23,692 bases of DNA from Phoronis ovalis (lineage: Eukaryota > Phoronida > Phoronidae): contig JAOXYB010073611.1 in assembly GCA_028565635.1 (NCBI GenBank), positions 1-23,692 of the forward strand, given 5' to 3'. The notes under the pieces are model-generated. The model searched no databases and was not told the DNA's origin. It was given only the letters and a program-made list of their open reading frames with translations. Positions 9,782-23,692 of this stretch are shown in pieces. Numbering within the stretch: position 1 is the first letter of the stretch; every line of letters starts with the position of its first letter. The position numbers and the translations under genes were made by a program.

Positions 9782-12660
9782 CTACAGTGAAAAAAAAATG
9801 TTGACAATCAGTTAAAAAAAGATCAGTATTCATATACTTCTATGTAAGAATTAAGGCAAATGTTTTATTACAATCATGATATTTTGAAACAAGTATCCTC
9901 CAAAATGATATGATTACAGTTCTCAAACAGTATGTTTAGAATTATTAGTTTTAATATGATACTTTGCAGAGTCTAGGTTGGAGTAATAATTGACAAAATA
10001 ATATTTGCATTTGAAGGGCTCTATTGCATTAGAAGGCATGACAGAACAATAAACCAGGGATTAAAATATGTACATTTAAGGTCTAGACTTTCAGATGCTA
10101 GTTTGTGTGTATTCTGCATACAGATGATCTGTTTTTCTTGTCAAGATATTTAAAAATTGTTAAAAATGTACAATAAAAAAAAATGGTACTAGTCAATTAA
10201 AGATAATTATGCTTTTTGCCAGGTTTCTCTGGATTGTAACAGCTTATGCAGACATAGGGGATGTGTAAATATTAAATACATGTAGTTATGCTGCACATCC
10301 TCACAGAAGCTGGTATTACCTATTTAATCTTCATATATCCATATTATCTTAGCATAGAAGCTACTCCTCTGTCTTCTGGGAATATCTATTACAAACAAGA
10401 AAATTCTTATTAGTTTATAGCTAATTATCATAAACTATATGCACATTACAGTTTATAACCATAGTAACCAATTTGTTATTATCATACTGCTAGAATAAGG
10501 ATGTTCTAAAAATCCTTTAATTCTTCATTAAGATCAAATATTTGTAGTACAAAATATAAATACAGTAATACAATAATAGCCTTGAGATCAGTATTTATTA
10601 TTTTCATAGCGAGGCTTTGATTTTGTCAATACATTATTATGAAATAAAACAAGTTATAACTTCTTGTTTGTGCATGAATTCAAAGACACTGGTTTTATTT
10701 CAACAATTTCAAAAAAGAAATCACAGAAAGAAACTCAATATTATTTGCATATCGAGCTAATGAAACTACTTGTGACAAATGCATACATTGACGTATCAAT
10801 TCCCCATACTTATTGAATTTGCTTTACTACACAGATGGTAATTTCACATGGAGCAGGGAGAAATTTCATTATTCAACAGGGCTATAAAAAGTGCGGGTTA
10901 TAGTGTACATAAGTTATGACATAGATAGTATATATGCTATGCATTACTCTCCTGATTGCTTGTATAGTGAATAGTAATTATAAAGCCATTTGCACCGCTA
11001 TGCAGTAGGATGGTAGAAGAAAATTACAAAATGTACGTATAATAGAACGAAATATAATTATTCTTGTCTCATGAATCTGCCACCTGAACACACATACACT
11101 TTGGTGTATTTAATCAGGAAAAACATTCAACACCCATATTTATATTTTCAGTAAATTTTGAATTAATATGTTACTAGTTTTGTACAATTTATACCGCTTT
11201 ACAACAAATCACAGATTTACTCAGTATTTTATCCAAAATAGGCTGAGGTCATATCAGTGTAAAGGGGTAATTTTACACTTAATCATGAAATGTCAAGGGT
11301 TTTTCCACATATATCAAGGACAATAAATTTGACAATACTAAAATTTTAAAGGAATTACTAAACCACATTTGACCTTACAAAATTGTTTTCCTTATGTTAG
11401 GATAGAATATATAAAACTCTTAGAGTGGATAAAATAGCATTAGCAGCCATTTGTCTGCATGTTATCACTTTAATAAGTATACATAAACTTTAAATAAGAA
11501 CGGCTGAATCCTGGAGCTGAATAACAACAGGCTTCCTATCTCAGGAAAAACTGATAAAACTACATAAGCAAACTGATAACTAATATATCTAGGAGCTATC
11601 AAGCAGTTTGAAATATTATGTATTGTACCTATTCAAAATACATACCAAAAATACTGATACTTTGAACACAGCTAAATGTTAAAATAACATGTTACTAATT
11701 GTAAAATTTTACATAATTTATTATGCAATTATCATTAAAGATTATTTTAATTTAATTATAGTTCAAAAATGTTGGTTAAATTGTATGAGCAAGGTTTCTA
11801 CTGCAGTGGCATAAAACAGATATAAAATTGATGTTTTTACATTTTAGTTGCCGAACCGGGGGAATCTAATAAAATTTTAATTTCTTTAATATAAAATAAA
11901 TATAATACATATAATCTAATAGAGGACTAATATATTCGTCTCAGATATAATTAAGTATAAATCAAAATTATATTTTAAATATTATATATAATTATAATTG
12001 GCATTGGGGATAAAAAGAAAAGCAGGGTTACAAATATCTAGTCCACTTCTTATAGGGTCTGTTGTTGATTTTATGTTTCAGCTGCCACCCTAGAGGACAA
12101 GTCGGGGGACAAGTATTGGATTAGGTTGTTATCCAAAAGGCTTATGACATATATGTCTTTTCTCCCGTTTTTAAATACCATTTTAATAACATTTAACAGA
12201 ATGGTGCACAAACTGAAACAATATTCCCACATCCAGATCTAACTGATCAGACTTGATTAACCAGGCAGCATTGTCCATCAGCAACATTGACATCTGATGG
12301 TGATATATCCGGTAAAAGTGTATAGTATTTTACCGGATATCAGAATTACCGAATTCTCCTATTTGCCTTCTCCAACCATTCTGATGGGATCTATATTTCC
12401 TAATTGATACTATGCATAACTAGAGGCTATTTATATTAAAAGACACCCAGATACCACAGCGCAGCATTAAATTTTACAAATTTCCAAGCAGGCCCAAGCA
12501 GAAAAATGACCGAATATTTATGTTTTGTGTATTTCGGTATCATTTTAAACAGTTGACTATGTCTATAATAGAATAAATACGTTACTTTTTGGCGTATAGC
12601 AGCACGATTTTGCAATAATCATCCCCTTCTTTTAAATAAAGTCACATTTCTTCATCGATC
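9782..12660. other. Long non-coding stretch, probable SLC12A8 5'UTR intron
   Basis: Nearly 2.9 kb without a credible coding exon on either strand. It is strongly AT-rich, with an almost pure A/T tract around 11880-12000. One perfect 13-bp hairpin lies at 12305-12340 (separate entry). The intron interpretation rests on the splice acceptor at 9782 and the promoter-like sites further right. Confidence 0.5.
12305..12340. repeat. Perfect 13-bp inverted repeat with 10-nt loop
   Basis: ATATCCGGTAAAA at 12305-12317 is followed by a 10-base spacer and its exact reverse complement at 12328-12340. A smaller AGAATT/AATTCT pair flanks ACCG just to the right. It lies roughly 350 bp to the left of the inferred divergent promoter. 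No run of T follows, and it is not in a known RNA class. Confidence 0.7.
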
Positions 12661-12689
12661 AGAACACTGTAACCTCTTGACCTTTATTC

Positions 12690-13063
12690 ATAAGCCAATC
12701 ACAGCAAATATAAGGGTTGAATGAAGCCACACTCGCCCCCTCGCGTCTATTTTTGCTCAAAACTGGCACATGCGCAGTGAGTATGGAATGAAGCAGCCAC
12801 GTTGGAAAATTAGCATCCAAATACAAAAAAGTATGATATTCATATTTTACTGTTAATAGCGTTATTTTACGTAAAAAATAATGTTTACTTGAATGACTTA
12901 TAATAAAATAAATGTTTCATTCTTTTGTTTTTACATCTATGACATTTACTGTTGCAAAACTGCTTGTTGTAAAATAATGTTTTGGCCAAATACTCTCCTG
13001 GATCAGAGATTGTCCAATAGAATCAATTGTTACAAGAAACCGGTCTCTCCTACCAGCCATCTT
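12690..13063. promoter_or_regulatory. Inferred divergent SLC12A8/STT3A promoter region
   Basis: A locally CpG-richer island in AT-rich DNA carries AGCCAATCA (CCAAT box, NF-Y type, 12695-12699), CACATGCGCA (NRF1-like half palindrome, 12768-12777) and GCCATCTT (YY1-like, 13056-13063) just before a probable first-exon donor. These are typical of TATA-less housekeeping promoters. The start sites themselves cannot be read from sequence. Confidence 0.45.
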
Positions 13064-13078
13064 AGTTTTGGCGACGTG
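13045..13078 (+). other. STT3A: Probable non-coding first exon of STT3A
   Basis: The STT3A start codon lies only 13 nt after a strong splice acceptor (ctattgcag ending at 14239), so an upstream leader exon is required. The best candidate donor is GTG followed by gtaagt at 13079, immediately downstream of the YY1-like site. The 5' boundary given is a guess. Confidence 0.4.
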
Positions 13079-13254
13079 GTAAGTTCGTGGACCCAATTTT
13101 AGACATTTTGCATGGTTATAGCCTGATCTGGCTCAAATCACACAGTTTTGTACTTAAATTTAACAACTAGTAAGGCTTATTTTTGAATCCTGAAAATTGT
13201 TAGCACTTCAGCGCTCGGTGTTAATTAGTACTATAAGTCTATATCGGACTAGAA

Positions 13255-13330
13255 CTTTACTAGTAGTACTACTACTAGTAGTAGTAGTACTAGTACTAGT
13301 AGTACTCACTACTACACTAGTAGTACTAAG
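13255..13330. repeat. Palindromic ACT/AGT trinucleotide array
   Basis: About 75 bases built almost only from ACT and AGT triplets in both senses, with several ACTAGT and AGTACT palindromes. Since ACT and AGT are reverse complements, the tract can fold on itself. It lies in the inferred 5'UTR intron of STT3A. Confidence 0.8.
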
Positions 13331-13370
13331 TGTGTACACTCAGATTTTACATATGATGATATGTATATAT

Positions 13371-13465
13371 AGCCAGAACTAGATTCCAGTGAATCGGAAT
13401 TGTACATGTCTAACCGTCAAGGCGTCATATAATGTAATGATATATGACATGGTCTAGTCCTGGCT
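13371..13465. repeat. Nested fold-back element
   Basis: An outer arm AGCCAGAACTAGA (13371-13383) pairs with TCTAGTCCTGGCT (13453-13465), 12 of 13 complementary. Inside is a perfect GTCATATA/TATATGAC pair (13424-13431 and 13441-13448). It is adjacent to the ACT/AGT array and may be a small MITE-like fold-back, but no target duplication is evident. Confidence 0.55.
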
Positions 13466-14252
13466 ACATGACCCTCAGTGCTTTTAGTACTACTATGGAG
13501 TATGGGTTCAATGGTTGCCTGCGGTGGGGATCTAGCCTTCTTAAGTTCTACTAGAAAAAGTTCTAGTTCTTAAAACTGAAAAGTTATAGGGTCACGGCCT
13601 TGTGTGTGTTGAAAGCTGTTGAATTTTTTCACCTAAAAATTTTGTTTTGATTGTTTAATTTGTTGTAGTCCACAAGGACAGCCGTAAAAAAATTAAGTTG
13701 AAAATTTTTGACAGCTATTAATATACAGAGGGCCATGAATAGTCACCTACTGTACTGTCCACTTCATGTTCCATGGCCGTTGTTACGCATTAAGCTACAA
13801 ACCGTAGAGTTCAATCACTTTATTTCCAAAACCTTGACAATTTTAGAAACCCCCTAACCAAAACTGGACAGGGCTGTTGTGTATCGTTTTAACCAGTAAT
13901 AATGTTTCTGGAATATTAGTTACTGAGCTATAGTACTTTAAATTCCATCAATACCTACATCTTGATAATCCGAGCTATGAACACAACCGATCTAGCCAAA
14001 AAAATTAAGATGGTTGCTAACTGGATATGTCACTGATTGGCTAAAATTAACCCGATTTTTCTGTATTAGACTGTATCGTGGAGCTGAAGTCAGAATTAAT
14101 ACCTGAAATTTCAGCGGATAAAAATTAGATCATAATTGACACTTCATACAGTTACAGATTAGACATTGCACCTGCATGAACATACTGACATTTTAACCAA
14201 CACCACTGTGTCAATATATAAGTTTTATTTCTATTGCAGAAAAGAAGCCAAA

Positions 14253-21105
<6,853 letters not shown>

Positions 21106-21248
21106 AAAATTTTCATCTGTAAAAAAATGTTGTAGTGAATGGAGTTTGTTTGGTATGGGTCAGATATATATTTAAGAAGTGGATATGCTCCAGTGAAATT
21201 GAGTCCCATATGCACAATTTATACACCACTGTCCAATTCCTAACACAT

Positions 21249-21333
21249 AATAAAGGACATTGCTTTACAGTAATGAAATAATATTTCTTTGTAAAAGAAA
21301 TGACTATTGTGTTGAGTTGGTGAATGCAATAAA
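21249..21333 (+). terminator. STT3A: STT3A polyadenylation signals
   Basis: AATAAA occurs at 21249-21254 and 21328-21333, 144 and 223 bases after the stop codon. Either could direct cleavage, giving a 3'UTR of about 165 or 245 nt. Confidence 0.6.
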
Positions 21334-21526
21334 AATATTTTAAGCTAAGTTTGAGCTTGTTTTGTCTTAATCCTAGCATGTGTCCCTTATCAAACAATAT
21401 AAATTTAGTTTAAATCCATGTAAGACTCATGAGAACCATGAGCCTGTTGCAGGTCTTAGTTGTGACCTTTGATCTTTTGTGAGTAGCAGCAGTTGATTCT
21501 GTTTGACAGACATATCTGAACTTACA

Positions 21527-21722
21527 TTTATACTACTGAACGAAAGGACTAGATTTTTCCCACCAACACTATGTCTAGTAGATTAATTACGTCATCACAG
21601 CATACTTGATTGCCAACATCGTATGTTCCGTGTCCACTACATATCTAAGTTAAACGCCTTCTCAGTGACAGTTCCTAGACAGTCGGACTAATATTCTAAT
21701 GTTTAACCTAGACACTGACATT
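21527..21722 (+). mobile_element. Decayed Helitron fragment, same family as 5671-6011
   Basis: It resembles the 5' two thirds of the intact element in the same order: TATACTACT near the start, GATTTTTCCCACCA, TATGTTCC, then GTTAAACgCCTTCTCAGTGaCAGTTCCTAG in two adjoining blocks, and GTTTAACC-AGA-ACT at the end. The first dinucleotide is TT instead of TC, and no hairpin or CTRR end is found, so the 3' end is lost. It lies between the convergent STT3A and mTERF genes. Confidence 0.65.
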
Positions 21723-22064
21723 AAGTAGCCTACTGTAATCTATATGCAGCGGGCCATTTCTACGCAAATAATGTAAGGAAAGGAATTCCTAAGCAGCTCT
21801 TCTGATTAGTTTTCAAAGTTGAGGTCAATCACACAGGCATCTTGAATCTTAATTATGTTGCGACTAAGATAACACAGGTAAAAGATTTAACAATTTTTTG
21901 TACAGCCATAAAATATGTCTAAATGGTGTTGCTAAATAGTGCTCGAAAAAGTTTTACAGCTGTACCGAGACCTCAGAACCTACCCTTTGTCCCCTAATAG
22001 GTAAGTGACTTGTAATGCTTTTAGGCTAACAGACGGTGCACAGTAGTGGTTAATTTTTTAGCCA

Positions 22065-23399
22065 TTACATGAATAGACTATTGTACTTCCTTTGTGGGAG
22101 TATCATCAGTCTCAACAGTTCCAAAGGATAGTCTTCCAATTCCCTGGCAAGTGTGCTTGCTTCCTTTAGTTCTAAATATCTCTGTCGTAATTTTTCTTCT
22201 GAATGCGAAAATATCCTCGCAAAATTCTTTATTTCAGTTTTGGAAAATTTACATTCATTTAATAATAAATTTAACAGTCCAATTAAGCGAGATGCTTTGA
22301 TATTCTTTAAGCATGGTGCTGCTTTAATTACTGCTTGCAACTCTTCCTCAGTGTGAATATTTAGTCTTGCCTTGAGAAAATTTAGTGTGCCACCATATTT
22401 TGCAAATATTTTTTCTTCATCACCATGTCTTTTACCTTTAATGTCTAAATCAACAACAGTATTCTGAATCAAAGACAATAAATTTTGTGGGTTTTTAACA
22501 CCATATTTGTTGGCTACTTCTAATCGATGGTGTACATGTTTAGCTGAATAATAAAATACTTTTGGAATATTGTTTACAAGGACATCCTCTGCAATGCCTC
22601 TTTTTGCAAACTCATCAACTATTTGTTTAATGTCTTTGACATATTTTGTAAGAAGATGTTTGTGGCCTTGTTTTGCAAGATCGTGTAATTTTTCTACATC
22701 ACATTTCAGAATAGAAGCTACACCTGAATCCCGATCTGAGTAGCTTTCTAGAATCTTGGCATCATCAAGTAACTTTTTTAGTTTTACTCTGAAGCTTTTG
22801 TCAGTCATAGTTAATACATTTACACCATATCTACCATATTTCCTAGCTGGCTCTAATTGGTTACACCGTTCCTCAAACATCTCATAGTCACCATACAGCC
22901 ACGTAGCATTGTGCAACATTTGCACTTTTTGAAAACCATGCTTAAGTAGCAATTTTACCTTCCTTTCTATTTGAGAGAAATTAAATGTAGTTAAAATTCT
23001 ATGATCTCTAAGAACTAAACCTTCCATATCTTTATAGGAACACCGAAATAATTCAACAAATACGGAAAATTGTTCCCAATGTTCATCAAGCAGTTCATCA
23101 ATAATTTCTTCAGTGTCTGTGATTGTTAATTTTTTAGCTCCAATTGCAATACATCTTGAAAAATTAGTACATGTTCTTGTTCTATTCCAAAAACTGCCAT
23201 TTTCTAAAATACTGTACTTCTGAACTGTAGGATTGAACTCAGTAAATAATTGGGGAATGGAGTGTTTACAAAAGTTATCATAGCAGGCCCTAGTGTACAG
23301 GGTGGAGTATCTACGGCACAGTGTACTTGTGAATGTATGTTTCATGGTACTACTGTCTGTCCAAATTGTGTTTCGTAATGTGTGACCCACTTTAAGCAT
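22065..23399 (-). CDS. mTERF-domain protein, probably mitochondrial
   Basis: A 444-residue protein on one coding exon. mTERF proteins are helical-repeat nucleic-acid binders of mitochondria that affect transcription and ribosome biogenesis. Seen: a basic, Ser/Thr-rich N-terminus with CRRYSTLYTR at 28-37, which looks like a presequence cleavage region; then repeated motifs of the type L-x-x-R-x-x-x-L-x-x-x-G-F, such as RDHRILTTF then RKVKLLLKHGF (131-156), IPKVFYYSAKHVHHRLEVAN (278-297), and a last copy FARIFSHSEEKLRQRYLELK (393-412). The open frame extends 8 codons further upstream, but a strong acceptor (ccttattttgcag, ending 23405) lies between, so I start at 23399 (A at -3). I cannot assign it to a numbered MTERF. 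It is convergent with STT3A, 960 bp away stop to stop. Confidence 0.8.
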   Translation of the reverse strand: MLKVGHTLRNTIWTDSSTMKHTFTSTLCRRYSTLYTRACYDNFCKHSIPQLFTEFNPTVQKYSILENGSFWNRTRTCTNFSRCIAIGAKKLTITDTEEIIDELLDEHWEQFSVFVELFRCSYKDMEGLVLRDHRILTTFNFSQIERKVKLLLKHGFQKVQMLHNATWLYGDYEMFEERCNQLEPARKYGRYGVNVLTMTDKSFRVKLKKLLDDAKILESYSDRDSGVASILKCDVEKLHDLAKQGHKHLLTKYVKDIKQIVDEFAKRGIAEDVLVNNIPKVFYYSAKHVHHRLEVANKYGVKNPQNLLSLIQNTVVDLDIKGKRHGDEEKIFAKYGGTLNFLKARLNIHTEEELQAVIKAAPCLKNIKASRLIGLLNLLLNECKFSKTEIKNFARIFSHSEEKLRQRYLELKEASTLARELEDYPLELLRLMILPQRKYNSLFM

Positions 23400-23404
23400 T
23401 TTTG

Positions 23405-23692
23405 CTGCAAAATAAGGATACACGTTTAAAATGCAAAACAGGTTTTAATAGCATAGATGTCATATCTGCCATATTGTATAAGGGGACGTCCATTAGTTAT
23501 GTCAACAATTTTTAAGCAATATTTCCCCCCCCCCCTCCCCCCCTTGTCAACAACTGTCAAACTTTCAGTGACCCCCCTAATAAAATTATGTCAACAAAAA
23601 TTTACCCCACCCCCTACATAAAATTACATCGAATAGCAAGCGCGCGCTCAAAGCGACAGCACGTGGATTTTATAACTGTTACTTGATGTTGC
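23405..23692 (-). other. Upstream intron and flank of the mTERF gene
   Basis: From the splice acceptor at 23405 to the edge. A C-rich dispersed repeat occupies 23482-23630, followed by a CpG-rich GCGCGCGCT stretch near 23640. The non-coding first exon and promoter of the mTERF gene must lie at or beyond the edge. Confidence 0.45.
23482..23630 (+). repeat. C-rich repeat with GGACGTCC and three TGTCAACA units
   Basis: Begins with palindrome GGACGTCC (23484-23491) and CATTAGTTATGTCAACA. It then has a C11-T-C7 run (23525-23543), TTGTCAACA, a second C run, TATGTCAACA and a third C-rich tract. From memory, very similar ACGTCCATTA...CCCCCC...TGTCA sequences are dispersed in many invertebrate genomes, so I treat it as a transposable-element or satellite fragment. 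Confidence 0.6.

Larger units (their letters stand above)
13079..14239 (+). other. STT3A: Inferred STT3A 5'UTR intron
   Basis: Runs from the donor gtaagt at 13079 to the acceptor ctattgcag at 14239. Apart from the ACT/AGT array and fold-back near 13.3-13.5 kb, and a TTAAGTTCTACTAGAA/TTCTAGTTCTTAA partial palindrome near 13540-13572, I see no feature or coding exon. Confidence 0.4.
21106..22064. other. Intergenic region between convergent genes
   Basis: Holds the STT3A 3'UTR (to about 21350), a decayed Helitron fragment (21527-21722) and the presumed 3'UTR of the mTERF gene. I found no clear AATAAA on the minus strand close to the mTERF stop. No additional gene seen. Confidence 0.55.

Noticed and set aside
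12893-13102. 69-codon plus frame over the inferred STT3A first exon
   Set aside because: Reads across a good splice donor at 13079 and has no homology; treated as leader DNA.
13197-13382. 61-codon plus frame rich in Val, Leu and Thr
   Set aside because: It is a translation of the ACT/AGT array, not a protein.
21113-21397. 94-codon minus frame
   Set aside because: Antisense to the STT3A 3'UTR and low complexity.
22094-22356. Two plus frames of 67-68 codons
   Set aside because: Antisense shadows of the mTERF coding exon.

Overview
This is an AT-rich animal nuclear DNA window with compact, fully canonical GT-AG genes. Gene content (an SLC12A8 orthologue, an STT3A orthologue and an mTERF-domain gene), short introns of a few hundred bases and Helitron-type elements fit an invertebrate metazoan. 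A mollusc or other lophotrochozoan is my guess, but the sequence does not fix the taxon. No bacterial operon, CRISPR array, rRNA or tRNA is visible.

Layout, left to right. (1) Positions 1-9781, minus strand: the first nine coding exons of a solute carrier 12A8-like membrane transporter; the 3' end lies beyond the left edge. A second version of its ninth exon lies downstream of the first (129-275 versus 729-875). Both are 147 nt, both are phase 0-0, and they encode homologous but divergent 49-residue membrane segments, so the gene very probably makes two isoforms by exon choice. Its intron between exons 2 and 3 holds a complete 341-bp non-autonomous Helitron (5671-6011) and an inverted pair of another short repeat. 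(2) Positions 9782-12660: a long non-coding stretch, probably the 5'UTR intron of the transporter. (3) Positions about 12690-13078: an apparent shared head-to-head promoter region with CCAAT, NRF1-like and YY1-like sites and a likely non-coding first exon of STT3A. (4) Positions 14240-21350, plus strand: a complete 15-coding-exon STT3A gene (706 residues), the catalytic subunit of oligosaccharyltransferase. Its 5'UTR intron holds unusual palindromic ACT/AGT sequence. (5) Positions 21106-22064: the intergenic region between two convergent genes, with a decayed second copy of the Helitron family. (6) Positions 22065-23404, minus strand: an mTERF-family gene with an intronless coding region (444 residues, probably mitochondrial), followed by a C-rich dispersed repeat at the right edge.

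The three genes are not a functional cluster. They act at different membranes or organelles (solute transport, ER N-glycosylation, mitochondrial nucleic-acid binding), and only the divergent SLC12A8/STT3A arrangement suggests shared regulation. The most notable observation is the duplicated transmembrane exon of the transporter. It appears to replace residues that, in sodium-coupled relatives, help form the sodium site.
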